32,311 nt of DNA from Thermoplasmatota archaeon (GCA_018334835.1 JAGXLF010000005.1:28083-60393), one strand, 5' to 3'. Shown: positions 1-9,535, counted from the stretch's first letter. Translations and numbers: made by a program. The notes: generated by a model from the sequence alone, not told the origin.

Positions 1-383
1 AGCTCCTCCATATCGTTATCAATATCTGAGACATATGGCGACATATCTAGCACGTAGTCTTCTCCTTCGTTGCATTCGATGTCGGGCACTCCCGATAGAA
101 CTGGCGGGTCATTGACCGGTTCCACGGTGACTTCTACTATAGTGTAATCACTCAAACCATCCGGGTCCTGGACAGATATTTCTACTACCTCGCTGAGAAC
201 ACCGTTGGGGTAGTTGAACGTGATGTTGTAACCATCTACCGTCGCATAACTCGAATTCGTAGAAAATGTAAGTTCACCTATAGTGTTGTCTATATCGGAG
301 GTGTACGGTTCCATATCCAGCACGTAGTCCACATCTTCTACGCAATCCAAAGTGGTCGGTCCGGAAAGCTCTGGTGGATCGTT
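1..383 (-). repeat. Tandem NDPP-type (cadherin/Ig-like) repeats, ~90-aa period, second copy truncated
   Basis: NDPPELSGPTTLDCVEDVDYVLDMEPYTSDIDNTIGEL and NDPPVLSGVPDIECNEGEDYVLDMSPYVSDIDNDMEEL; NDPP codons at 372-383 and 102-113 are 270 nt apart, in frame. Confidence 0.8.
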
Positions 384-3300
384 CACCGCTGTGATCGTAA
401 CGCCGACTGTTTGTTGGTCAGTCAAATAGCCATTGCAGTTCATCATTCTGAGGTCTATGGTACCACTACCGTGTTGATCAGGCTGAGGAGTGATATCTAG
501 ATTCGGGCCCATAGATACGCCAGTAGTAAACAGGGATGGGTCAGAACTCGTAGCCTCCCAATGGGGGTTATCTAAGAAAATCGTCTGTATATTATGCCTC
601 CATGGAAGTGCTGTTCCAGTATCTGCATCGTAGCCTCCGTAAAGAGTTTGATCATTGTTGCTCGATGCATTGACATAAAGGTCTAGACCCCAATCGGAAG
701 CGTAGCCTCCCTTCCAACGAATATCTATCACCATGTTATGACTGCCGTCGTAATAGAATGGATCATCGAGTTCTATCTCTATCCATTCTAAAGCCCCTTC
801 CGATGAAAGGTTGTAACTCGATCGATTTAAGACCTCTACCCATGATCCGATATAGTTGGCTTCAAAATTATTTCCTAAAGACACATTAGTTGAGTGTGCC
901 ATCCTTATCGAAAGGTTCTCCACGACTGCCCAATCTAATCCATTCTGATAAGATTGTAGACGTATTTTATCAACTGCACCCGTAGCGTTTAATGATGAGG
1001 AATTTTGAAGTATTTGGTACCGTTGGTCTGGGAACGCACCAGATCCGAAAGGACGCGTTGCAAACCACCCCGTCCAACTTAAATCTGTACCACTATCAAC
1101 AACGCTGACATCGGTCATATCAACCTCGAACCTCATGACTAGCAGTTTGTTGTCAGTGCCACCAGTAGATGCGCTCAGATCGTTGGCCCAAAGTCTTCTG
1201 TTTCCAGGCATGTTGAGTGAATGATTTATTGGGACGGAATCAATTCCGCTGCCGTTCCAGTTGAATTCGACTAACAGATTTTCATCCATATCGTAGGTGA
1301 AATTACCGTTAAGATCGAAGGTTAACCACGGGTCGTTATTCGATGAATTAGCTTCGTAATTATCTGATGAATACACCTCTACAAGGTTTCCATCATAGTT
1401 ATATGCGTGATTGGCGACTAAGCTATTATTTGATGTGTGCGCCATATATATCTTGAAATCGCTAAAGTTCCCTACATCCATAGAGGATGCTCTTTTAAGA
1501 GAGATACTCTTCATCTCTCCTTCGGCCATTATCTGGCTAGGTGTATAAAGAGCCTGATAACGGCACTCTGGGTAGCCAGATGTGAAAGGAAGCTGAATAT
1601 CTGTATCCATCGAGCCTGAAATACTCTCTTTGACACCATAATTTGGATTCAAGGGAACGTATTGAGTCGGATCATCTTCCTGCATTGTCTGGTCTGGAAT
1701 CTCCTCGGGTCCGAAAGTAACTGATATCTTAGGCCAGTATTCCTCTGAAGAATAATCAGTGGTACGGAACCCAACGTAGTTATAGTCCGATGGTCCACGA
1801 TAATCTCCAGTGATCATCAAGCCGTTGTTATCTATATCGCCGTCGTACCAAGCTCTCACGATCTCAGTGATATCCCAATCATACCAAATTCCATTTTGAG
1901 ATATATTTCTGTAAGATTTATAAGAAGTATCAAAATCTCCACCGGGTGTATCCCATGGAGTTCCCGTGGTCCTGTTTTCCCAGTTGGCAGCTCCTTCTTC
2001 ATAAGCTAGATCGTTCTCAAGCCATTGATTTGTAATTGGAGATAGCGATACATTTACACCCTCGCCAACGTGTTTTATATAACTACAGTATAAAGATACA
2101 GACGCTCTTTTTAATACACCTTCATCCTGGGGTAGATTGAACTCTAGTAAACCTCTTAGTTCTGTGTCGCTCGTGTAACCGCCTAAGTACATAGTCGACT
2201 CCGCACCAAAATTGTTATAATAGTTTGGTGGATCATTTGTGATGAAAGTGTCCTTCATCCCAATATTGACCGTGATCTCCCTGGTCAATGGTCCAGGATA
2301 TCCGTTACGCATGGTCAATGCCAATGTACCGATACCTCTAGCATTGAGTTGTGGTGTGACAATAAGTTCCTGATCCTCAACACGGGCTTCAAACAGATCT
2401 GGATCCATACTTTGTGCTTCCCATTCGCTCTGGAATATCGTCCTTATGTTATACCTTGTAGCACTGGTATCACCGGTTTCACTACCCTCGACATCGCTGT
2501 AAAGCCTCCGTTCCCCCAGGGACCCATCACTAATTGTTCCGAGATATATGTTATCTCCATCTGCGTCCCCATTCCATTCTATCTCTAAGAGTAAGTTATC
2601 CTGTCCATTATAGTTGAAAGTATTATCGATATCGATATCGACCCATCCGTAACCACTTTCAAAAGTAAAACTCGGTACATTGAGTACCTCGGTTAAATCC
2701 CCATAATAATTATCTTCATAAGTATCTGTTAAACTTTCAAGCGTTGTATGTGCTAAATTGAATGTAAGGTCAGGAAAAGTCGCTTCCCCTGTTGTCGTAG
2801 TAGTTCTATAAAATGAAAGTATATCTATGATACCTTGTCTATTACTCAATTCCGAGCTATTGAACAACATCTGTGCTTTGTAATAATCTCTTGTGGGCCA
2901 GAATGGGATAGTGTTGACCTGAGTACCTGCGTCGATCACCGAATCGTGTAATACCTCGGTAGTGAATCTATAAACGGTTTTCCTGTGATCTCCACTAGGA
3001 GAGCCTCCGTCAATAGACCAAACTCTTTTGGTGCCTGTCTCTTGGGTCACAGATGTAAATACACTAGTATCACCATCTCCGTTCCAGGTGATATCAACCA
3101 CTAGATTATAGGATGTATCGTAGATGAAATCGTCATTAAGGTCAAAATCTACCCAAGGGTCATTATCAGATGAATTTAGCTCCATATTATCCGCTGAGAA
3201 CACCTCTATCAACTCTCCATGGTAATTGTTCGAGAATGTAGTAGTTAAATTGTCAAGTGTCGTGTGTGCTAGAGATATTTCTAAATTCGAAAAATTTCCG

Positions 3301-4310
3301 ACATCCATATCTGTCCGTCTTACAGACAATCTTGTTATCCTGCCAGAAGATCCAACTTGGTTTGGTGTGTACAACGTTTGGTAATGAAAACTATCTGCTA
3401 TGGTGCCAGTAAAAGGATGAGAGTTAGACCCATCAAACGTACCTGATATATGCTCGACAGGACCATAATCTTTCTCATCTAAATTGGTTACCTGTGGAGG
3501 ATCGTTCATCTCCATATTCATATCCGGGAAAGGTGCATAGGAAAGCACTAGTTTCGGATATAGTGAAGGGTCTGTAGAATTACTTGAATAAAATTGTGCC
3601 CAGTAACTACCACTTACATACTCGCTAGGCTTCAGGATAAAACCATGGTTATCTTTCGTTCCAGATACCCAGTATTCTACTATCTCTGTAACATCCCATG
3701 AATACCATAAGTTTTCCATATCAACTCTACGATAAGAATGAGGATTTCCCCAATAATCGCCTCCTAGGTTTCCCCACATATCGTTATCAGTTCTATGAGT
3801 CCAATTAACTGCCATATTAGGTGTGTAATCACCGGTGCCTTCATCCCACGATTTGCTTAACCCGTGAATACTTATGTTCGCATGTTGATAATGATCAGAT
3901 GCGTACAACTGTAAACTTGCATATTGTAGCTCACCTATATCCTTAGGAAGATCGTACTTTATCAAACTGCGATATTCATTTCCTGCAGCATTTCCAACAG
4001 TTAACTCATTATCTTCCCCATTGTTAATATGTTCATTTGTTCCGTTTCTAATCCAAGTATCCTTACTCGGTGTCTCGCCGGGCTGTATCGTCACGCTGTG
4101 CAGTTCGCCTCCGCCACCACTATCGATATTTGCCTCGATACTTTCCTTACCGATCTCTTCTTCTGTCTTTTCATCAACCGTATCCTCACTACCAATGACA
4201 AAACCGGTCATCATCGAGAAGATCAGAATAGCCAATACGGCTATGGAAACAACTTTCGAAACACTTAGCCCAGAACTTTGATTATACTCCGCTGTAGTTT
4301 TTTTTATCAT
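1..4310 (-). CDS. Large exported/membrane-anchored surface protein with DNRLRE-type domains and NDPP (cadherin/Ig-like) repeats; C-terminus truncated at the window edge
   Basis: Hand translation of the minus strand from ATG at 4310 (MIKKTTAEYNQSSGLSVSKVVSIAVLAILIFSMMTGFVIGSEDTV...) stays open to base 3 (1436 codons). Frame spot-checked at 42-59, 1741-1799, 2256-2258 and 4062-4064. SD-like GGGTGAT just upstream, N-terminal hydrophobic segment. DNRLRE-like text: NEYRSLIKYDLPKDIGELQYASLQLYA...YSWDVTEIVEYWVSGTKDNHGFILKPSE. Absent from the ORF track because no stop lies in the window. Confidence 0.9.
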   Translation of the reverse strand, partial: MIKKTTAEYNQSSGLSVSKVVSIAVLAILIFSMMTGFVIGSEDTVDEKTEEEIGKESIEANIDSGGGGELHSVTIQPGETPSKDTWIRNGTNEHINNGEDNELTVGNAAGNEYRSLIKYDLPKDIGELQYASLQLYASDHYQHANISIHGLSKSWDEGTGDYTPNMAVNWTHRTDNDMWGNLGGDYWGNPHSYRRVDMENLWYSWDVTEIVEYWVSGTKDNHGFILKPSEYVSGSYWAQFYSSNSTDPSLYPKLVLSYAPFPDMNMEMNDPPQVTNLDEKDYGPVEHISGTFDGSNSHPFTGTIADSFHYQTLYTPNQVGSSGRITRLSVRRTDMDVGNFSNLEISLAHTTLDNLTTTFSNNYHGELIEVFSADNMELNSSDNDPWVDFDLNDDFIYDTSYNLVVDITWNGDGDTSVFTSVTQETGTKRVWSIDGGSPSGDHRKTVYRFTTEVLHDSVIDAGTQVNTIPFWPTRDYYKAQMLFNSSELSNRQGIIDILSFYRTTTTTGEATFPDLTFNLAHTTLESLTDTYEDNYYGDLTEVLNVPSFTFESGYGWVDIDIDNTFNYNGQDNLLLEIEWNGDADGDNIYLGTISDGSLGERRLYSDVEGSETGDTSATRYNIRTIFQSEWEAQSMDPDLFEARVEDQELIVTPQLNARGIGTLALTMRNGYPGPLTREITVNIGMKDTFITNDPPNYYNNFGAESTMYLGGYTSDTELRGLLEFNLPQDEGVLKRASVSLYCSYIKHVGEGVNVSLSPITNQWLENDLAYEEGAANWENRTTGTPWDTPGGDFDTSYKSYRNISQNGIWYDWDITEIVRAWYDGDIDNNGLMITGDYRGPSDYNYVGFRTTDYSSEEYWPKISVTFGPEEIPDQTMQEDDPTQYVPLNPNYGVKESISGSMDTDIQLPFTSGYPECRYQALYTPSQIMAEGEMKSISLKRASSMDVGNFSDFKIYMAHTSNNSLVANHAYNYDGNLVEVYSSDNYEANSSNNDPWLTFDLNGNFTYDMDENLLVEFNWNGSGIDSVPINHSLNMPGNRRLWANDLSASTGGTDNKLLVMRFEVDMTDVSVVDSGTDLSWTGWFATRPFGSGAFPDQRYQILQNSSSLNATGAVDKIRLQSYQNGLDWAVVENLSIRMAHSTNVSLGNNFEANYIGSWVEVLNRSSYNLSSEGALEWIEIELDDPFYYDGSHNMVIDIRWKGGYASDWGLDLYVNASSNNDQTLYGGYDADTGTALPWRHNIQTIFLDNPHWEATSSDPSLFTTGVSMGPNLDITPQPDQHGSGTIDLRMMNCNGYLTDQQTVGVTITAVNDPPELSGPTTLDCVEDVDYVLDMEPYTSDIDNTIGELTFSTNSSYATVDGYNITFNYPNGVLSEVVEISVQDPDGLSDYTIVEVTVEPVNDPPVLSGVPDIECNEGEDYVLDMSPYVSDIDNDMEE
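384..2258 (-). repeat. Supradomain copy B in the surface protein (DNRLRE domain + two related beta-rich modules)
   Basis: Begins MKDTFITNDPPNYYNNFG; contains GNFSDFKIYMAHTSNNSLVANHAYNYDGNLVEVYSSDNYEANSSNNDPWLTFDLNGNFTYD, parallel in order and content to copy A. Confidence 0.75.
2259..4067 (-). repeat. Supradomain copy A in the surface protein (DNRLRE domain + two related beta-rich modules)
   Basis: Begins KDTWIRNGTNEHINNG; contains GNFSNLEISLAHTTLDNLTTTFSNNYHGELIEVFSADNMELNSSDNDPWVDFDLNDDFIYD, closely matching copy B text. Confidence 0.75.
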
Positions 4311-4340
4311 ATCACCCTAAATATATACATAACGATAAAC

Positions 4341-4354
4341 CTATATATAATATT
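4341..4354 (-). promoter_or_regulatory. Probable TATA box for the surface protein gene
   Basis: AT-rich element ctatatataatatt ~35 nt upstream of ATG 4310 on the minus strand, within the divergent 4311-4464 intergenic region. Confidence 0.45.
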
Positions 4355-4423
4355 TTCTATTTTATAGAAGTCAATTACCATATTAATGTGTTTTAAATAA
4401 GTAAAAATTAAGAACTCGACAGA

Positions 4424-4460
4424 TTTAAGTATAATAATAGTTTCATTATTGATGTGGTGA
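4424..4460 (+). promoter_or_regulatory. Probable TATA box and Shine-Dalgarno for the MEMO family gene
   Basis: TTTAAGTATAATA at 4424-4436 and GGTGA at 4456-4460 ahead of ATG 4465. Confidence 0.45.
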
Positions 4461-4464
4461 AAAG

Positions 4465-5280
4465 ATGGTTAGAAAACCTGCGGTCGCAGGACAGTTCTAT
4501 CCCGGGACCGAAAGTTCTCTTAAAGATAAAATCGAGGAATGTTTCACGCACGAATTAGGACCTGGGTCGATCCCTTCGGATGAGGGAGAAAGCAGAGAAT
4601 TGGAAGGACTGGTCTGTCCCCACGCTGGTTACGCCTACTCGGGGCCTGTCGCAGCCCATTCATACAAAGCTTTGGTAGAGGATGGTATCCCTGAAACGAT
4701 CATATTCCTCGGCCCGAGCCATCAGGGAATAGGTACAGGAATCGCGGTGGCCGAAGAAGACTATGAGACTCCACTGGGTCTTGTCGAGATCGATCAGGAA
4801 CTTGTCAACGACCTGACCGATGAAATCATTCAAGTTGATGACGTCGCTCACTCAAGAGAACATTCCATCGAAGTCCAGATGCCTTTTCTGCAGTATTTCT
4901 CGGATTCTTTCAAAGCCGTCCCTATTTGCTTCAACAAGCAGGATTTCAAGACGGCAAAAAAGGTGGGAGAAAGGTTGAAAGAAGTAACAGAAGATAGAGA
5001 CGTGGTGATCATCGCCTCAACCGACTTCTCCCACTACGTTTTGAAGGAGAATGCGAAAAAGAAAGACAAGATGGCGATAGAGAAGATTTTGGACAACGAT
5101 CCGAAAGGTCTATTCGATACCGTCCAGAAGGAGCACATCTCGATGTGCGGCTACGGTCCTGTAGTTTCGATGATGATAGGTTCCGGCGGAACTGAGGGAG
5201 AACTTTTGAAGTACGCTACAAGCGGGGACGTGACGCCGGCAAAAGAAGTCGTGGGTTACGGAGCAATAGCTTTCAGATGA
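4465..5280 (+). CDS. amrB: MEMO1 family / AmmeMemoRadiSam system protein B
   Basis: RKPAVAGQFYPG, CPHAGYAYSGPVAAHSY, FLGPSHQG, HSIEVQMPFLQ, ASTDFSHY and MCGYGPV motifs of the MEMO family. Confidence 0.93.
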   Translation: MVRKPAVAGQFYPGTESSLKDKIEECFTHELGPGSIPSDEGESRELEGLVCPHAGYAYSGPVAAHSYKALVEDGIPETIIFLGPSHQGIGTGIAVAEEDYETPLGLVEIDQELVNDLTDEIIQVDDVAHSREHSIEVQMPFLQYFSDSFKAVPICFNKQDFKTAKKVGERLKEVTEDRDVVIIASTDFSHYVLKENAKKKDKMAIEKILDNDPKGLFDTVQKEHISMCGYGPVVSMMIGSGGTEGELLKYATSGDVTPAKEVVGYGAIAFR

Positions 5281-5281
5281 C

Positions 5282-6277
5282 TCAACATCTTCTTTCAGCT
5301 TGATAATTCTTGACCTCACAGGAATGAACCCTCGCGCAGGAACTGCACTTTCTAGATCGCGTGATGCAGCCGTTTTTTTCCGCAATATCTTCCGCCATCT
5401 CCGCACCTGATCTATCAGTTTTCAGTAAGTCTTTTTTCCCTGCAAGACCAGTCTTTCCACTCCAACTCACATTGCACAATCCGACCTTTTTAGCCTTCTC
5501 GACCGCTTTCTCCATCTCTTCCGACCTAGCTCCTCGATAGTCCTCCATCACAAAATTAGGTCTAAAAGCCAGAAAATTGAGCGGTAAATCTTCGTCTAAA
5601 TCACAAAGAAATTTAGCCAACTCCTCCACATCTCCTTCGTTTATCCCAGGAACAAGAAGATATCTGAACTCCCACAGTTTCTCTTCTGCTTCCTCCGCAA
5701 GTTTCTCGGCATTCCTCAAGACCGGTTCCAAGGGCGCGCCCGTCAATCCTTTATGTACTTCATCATCGAAAGCCTTTATATCGAAGGTGATCGAATCCGC
5801 AAGATCTATCACCCGTTCCAACGATCTAGGAGTCATGAAGCCGTTGGTATCATAATTGATTTTGATATCTTGATCTAACTTTTTTGCCCCTTCGACGATT
5901 TTTTCTATATAAGGTAAGCTCGGCGTAGGAGAGCCACCGCTGAAAAATATCCTATCCGCTCCCATCATCTTCCCCCTTTTGGATCTGACCTTCGAGACAG
6001 CTTCCTTAGCCAATTTCTTCGGTTTTAGTTCACCTCTAACAGGCGTCTCCTGCTCTGGAAAATGCGCTATTCTCCAATTCTGACAGTTCAAACATCTGAA
6101 GTTGCATCCCGCCATGAACACGGTATAGCTCTCTGGTGGAGCGGGATGAAGAGATGTTGAAGCTACCTGCGGTCTTTCCAGCATGCATACCCCTACTTCG
6201 TCTTCAAGCCTGTTGACTCCGCACCTCCACTCGCAGAGGTTGCAGTTCTCCAACTCCTTCAAATATCCTTCAACCAT
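5282..6277 (-). CDS. amrS: Radical SAM protein, AmmeMemoRadiSam/PflA-like
   Basis: GCNFRCLNCQN (CX3CX2C radical SAM motif), N-terminal CNLCEWRCGV...GVC, FSGGSPTPS, YDTNGF. Located next to the MEMO gene. Extra Cys-rich C-terminus. Confidence 0.85.
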   Translation of the reverse strand: MVEGYLKELENCNLCEWRCGVNRLEDEVGVCMLERPQVASTSLHPAPPESYTVFMAGCNFRCLNCQNWRIAHFPEQETPVRGELKPKKLAKEAVSKVRSKRGKMMGADRIFFSGGSPTPSLPYIEKIVEGAKKLDQDIKINYDTNGFMTPRSLERVIDLADSITFDIKAFDDEVHKGLTGAPLEPVLRNAEKLAEEAEEKLWEFRYLLVPGINEGDVEELAKFLCDLDEDLPLNFLAFRPNFVMEDYRGARSEEMEKAVEKAKKVGLCNVSWSGKTGLAGKKDLLKTDRSGAEMAEDIAEKNGCITRSRKCSSCARVHSCEVKNYQAERRC

Positions 6278-6323
6278 ACAAAAAAGATAAACGAACTGAA
6301 GGATAATAATCTTACTACATAGA

Positions 6324-6977
6324 TCAGTAGGTCCCCATACCAGTTTTCACTTGACCATCAGCAGTGTATTCTCCTTCACCATCACCTTCTATATCAACAG
6401 ATAACCTGTCAAAGTACTGGTTTTCTATATCCTCTATCAGCCACCATCTATTCATACCTGACAGTTCGACGGATATAGCGACCTCGGTACCACTTTCGGC
6501 ATCATAGGTCGCATTTACCGTTCCTGTATAGTTATAACATTCAAGCCTTTCAGAATCATCCGAAGAGTTACATTCTACCTTAGTAAATTCGGACCCCGGC
6601 TCCAGCATCGGTTCATTGTCCCAAGGGTCCAGTGTATCTATCTCATCCTCTGTGTCGATGGACAGGGATAACTTCCTATATCTATCGCCGAAAATATTCT
6701 CAATCTTCTCAGCCTCGATCCTCAACATGTTTTCGTCTTCGTCTATCGTATGATTCCACTGTGGCGGAGCAGAGATGTCTCCTTCCGACAGATCTGAGGG
6801 GAAAGGAACTTCAAGAGTGAAGTTGTATATATCTTCGTCTGGATTTATGACCACTTCGTATTCATATTCGCTCGTTAGAGTCCTCCCTTTCACATAATTA
6901 CCGAGGCCATATACAGATCCCAAAATGAGCAAGGCCGGCAATATAATAGTCAACAGAAGTTTGATTCCCGAGTCCAT
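6324..6977 (-). CDS. Hypothetical protein with N-terminal transmembrane/signal segment and acidic extracellular domain
   Basis: 217-aa ORF; MDSGIKLLLTIILPALLILGSVYGLGNYV then an Asp/Glu-rich, N-glycosylation-sequon-containing domain. No recognised family. Confidence 0.7.
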   Translation of the reverse strand: MDSGIKLLLTIILPALLILGSVYGLGNYVKGRTLTSEYEYEVVINPDEDIYNFTLEVPFPSDLSEGDISAPPQWNHTIDEDENMLRIEAEKIENIFGDRYRKLSLSIDTEDEIDTLDPWDNEPMLEPGSEFTKVECNSSDDSERLECYNYTGTVNATYDAESGTEVAISVELSGMNRWWLIEDIENQYFDRLSVDIEGDGEGEYTADGQVKTGMGTY

Positions 6978-7092
6978 CTCTTTTGACCTCTGCGCCTCTA
7001 TCCTTAGGCTATTTAATAAATATTTTCGAAGCCCAAGAGTGACAAAGCGAGTTGGTCTTTTTCAAATCGAACCAGCTCTGTTCCGATAGCTT

Positions 7093-8553
7093 TCAGTAGT
7101 TCAGGTACACCGTTTTACTTATGGTATAGAAATCCAAAGCAGCATCCCCCTGCTCTCTCCATGTTTCACTCGACGATGCTTTCAATCCACCGAAGGGGAC
7201 GTGAAGTTCAAGCCCCGTGGTCTTCTCATTGACTTTCACGACCCCTGAATCGATATCTTCGACAAAATTGTGGGCTTGAGAAAGATCTTTCGTGACTATA
7301 CTCGCCGATAGTCCGTAATCCACGTCGTTGGCTATGCTAACCGCTTCTCCGTATCCTTCAGCTTCGATGACCGCCACGACGGGACCGAATATCTCCTCCC
7401 GGGCGATCTTCATATCAGGTTTTACCTCACTGAAGACAGTGGGTTCTACAAAAAATCCTCTAGAATACTCATCTCTTTCTAGAACATCTCCTCCACAGAC
7501 GAGCTCTGCCCCCTCTTCCTTACCAGCTTCGATGTAGTCCATAGTAACCTTCAGTTCCTCCTCACTGATCTGCGGTCCCATGTCAGGATCTTTCAGACCA
7601 GGTCCGACCTCGATCGAAGAAGCTTGTTTTTCCAATTCCTCTACGAACTCGTCGTAGATATCTTCGTGTACTATCGCTCTCGAAGTAGCGGTACAAGCTT
7701 GTCCAGTAACTCCAAAGGCTCCGTCCTTGACCATCTTTACCGCCCTTCCGATATCGGCATCCTCCATGATCAATATCGGATTCTTCCCGCCCATCTCAGT
7801 CTGAACTCTCATCCCGCTTTCAGACGCTTTTCTATAGACCGATTCCCCAACCTTGCGACTTCCAGTGAAAGATATCGCATCTATTTCCTCGTGGTTGATC
7901 ATCGTATTACCAACAACAGATCCGGAACCAGTCACCATATTTACCACGCCGTCAGGCATGCCCGCCTCATCCAGGAACTTTACCAATTTTCTGCAAACGT
8001 TCGGCGCCAGAGAGGCGGGTTTGACCACCACTGTGTTTCCCACTGCGAGGGCTGGGGCCATCTTCCAAGCTGGGATGGCTATCGGATAATTCCAAGGAGT
8101 TATCACCCCAACAACTCCAAGAGGCTCTTTGATCGTATAAAGACCCCGATCTTTTTTGGTAGAGGATCTTATCTCGCCTCCTAGATCTCTGGCTTTTTCC
8201 GCATAATAATAGAATATATCTATAGCTCTCTGTACTTCTCCTGCAGCTTCAGAGATGGTTTTTCCCTCTTCTCTGGTGAGTGTTTCTGTCAATTCGTCCT
8301 TACGCCCTTCCATGATAGAAGCGGTTTTCCTAAGCACTTTACCTCGTTCTGGTCCAGAAAGATTATCCCACTGCTTTTGGGATGTAAGAGCTGCTTTCAC
8401 CGCGTTGTCAACATCTCTCTCAGTAGAACTTTGAAAGCGGCCTATCAATTCGTCGAGATCGGCTGGATTCCTAACTTTGAAAGTTTCTCCTTCCTTTGAT
8501 TCTACCCAAGCTCCATCTATAAAGTTAAGATAAACATTTGAGTTTTTAGACAT
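7093..8553 (-). CDS. NAD(P)-dependent aldehyde dehydrogenase family protein
   Basis: 486 aa; [60 protein letters not shown] (catalytic Cys), [10 protein letters not shown]. Confidence 0.95.
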   Translation of the reverse strand: MSKNSNVYLNFIDGAWVESKEGETFKVRNPADLDELIGRFQSSTERDVDNAVKAALTSQKQWDNLSGPERGKVLRKTASIMEGRKDELTETLTREEGKTISEAAGEVQRAIDIFYYYAEKARDLGGEIRSSTKKDRGLYTIKEPLGVVGVITPWNYPIAIPAWKMAPALAVGNTVVVKPASLAPNVCRKLVKFLDEAGMPDGVVNMVTGSGSVVGNTMINHEEIDAISFTGSRKVGESVYRKASESGMRVQTEMGGKNPILIMEDADIGRAVKMVKDGAFGVTGQACTATSRAIVHEDIYDEFVEELEKQASSIEVGPGLKDPDMGPQISEEELKVTMDYIEAGKEEGAELVCGGDVLERDEYSRGFFVEPTVFSEVKPDMKIAREEIFGPVVAVIEAEGYGEAVSIANDVDYGLSASIVTKDLSQAHNFVEDIDSGVVKVNEKTTGLELHVPFGGLKASSSETWREQGDAALDFYTISKTVYLNY

Positions 8554-8666
8554 GGTTATCTTTCTCCTGATAGAAAAAGAGAAGAGGAGATAATTGAGAT
8601 TTTTCCTTCAACCATCATATATGGTGAAAATCTTTAAATGGAGGTCTTCATCGTGACTTTAAACCG

Positions 8667-9203
8667 ATGTATCCTGGCGCCAATATTGGTAAAAAAGTTA
8701 AAAAGAGATACCAGAAAGACTGGGAAAGCATCTTTGATTTTGCTGTTTACCTCTCTAACGCCATAGGAAAGCGTATCGAAAAACCTGACATACTATCTAA
8801 CTTCATCAGCTCGTCATCAAGTGAAGCATGGATCGATCTAGAGGAGATGCTTGAGGAAAGAACAGAGATAGAAGAGCATCTCGAAGAGAAAAAAGAGGGA
8901 TTCACGGCTGAACGAGAAAAACTGCGGAACGCTTTAGACCATGACACCAGAAATTTCGATCCGAGATCTAAAGCCATGGAGGCACTGATATCTATATGGA
9001 AGAAGACGGTCGATGGATCAAAAACGCTAAAATCGATCAAAAGCTTTGGAAGAAAATTCTACAAAAAAGTGATCCACCTTGTACTTCCATTCGATTTTGA
9101 TAACGATGAAGCTTTTCAAATCGATATGATAGAGAGAGGGACCGACCTACTAGATCAAAAATTAAGAGAAAGTATGAGAGACAGGATCCAGTCAAAAATA
9201 TAA
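8667..9203 (+). CDS. Hypothetical charged/helical protein
   Basis: 178-aa ORF, Lys/Glu-rich composition like neighbouring genes, TATA-like TTTAAA just upstream. No family recognised. Confidence 0.6.
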   Translation: MYPGANIGKKVKKRYQKDWESIFDFAVYLSNAIGKRIEKPDILSNFISSSSSEAWIDLEEMLEERTEIEEHLEEKKEGFTAEREKLRNALDHDTRNFDPRSKAMEALISIWKKTVDGSKTLKSIKSFGRKFYKKVIHLVLPFDFDNDEAFQIDMIERGTDLLDQKLRESMRDRIQSKI

Positions 9204-9214
9204 GATAAAGGGTT

Positions 9215-9535
9215 TTAACCACTCTTATTTTTAACTTCTAGCTCGAAGATCAGGGTTTTTCCCGCCAAAGGATGATCTCCTTCTTCACCATAAGCTCTCT
9301 CAGGAGGTATCTCTATCTCTTTCTTCTCCCCGACTTCCATGCCTTTTACGCCCTCCTCAAAACCCGGTATGACTTCTCCCTCGCCCACAGTGAAGCTGAA
9401 GGGTTCGTAATCTCTACTTTCATCATAAAACTCGGATTCCTTCGCTTTTTCTTCTATTGAGGAGTCGAATATCGTACCATCTTTCAATTTTCCCGTATAA
9501 TCCACTTCTACAACATCTCCTTCTTCTACTGCCAT
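9215..9535 (-). CDS. FKBP-type peptidyl-prolyl cis-trans isomerase, short, apparently without IF domain
   Basis: [75 protein letters not shown]. Start chosen at MAVEEGD (ATG 9535) because AGAGG lies just upstream; the track start at 9586 is longer. Confidence 0.9.
   Translation of the reverse strand: MAVEEGDVVEVDYTGKLKDGTIFDSSIEEKAKESEFYDESRDYEPFSFTVGEGEVIPGFEEGVKGMEVGEKKEIEIPPERAYGEEGDHPLAGKTLIFELEVKNKSG

Noticed and set aside
4021-4281. Plus-strand ORFs at 1437-1619, 2349-2588, 4021-4281 and 4029-4268
   Set aside because: All lie antisense within the continuous minus-strand surface-protein ORF, and their translations have no family-like features.
7624-8184. 186-aa plus-strand ORF inside ALDH
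   Set aside because: Antisense to a clearly conserved ALDH; unstructured composition typical of shadow ORFs.
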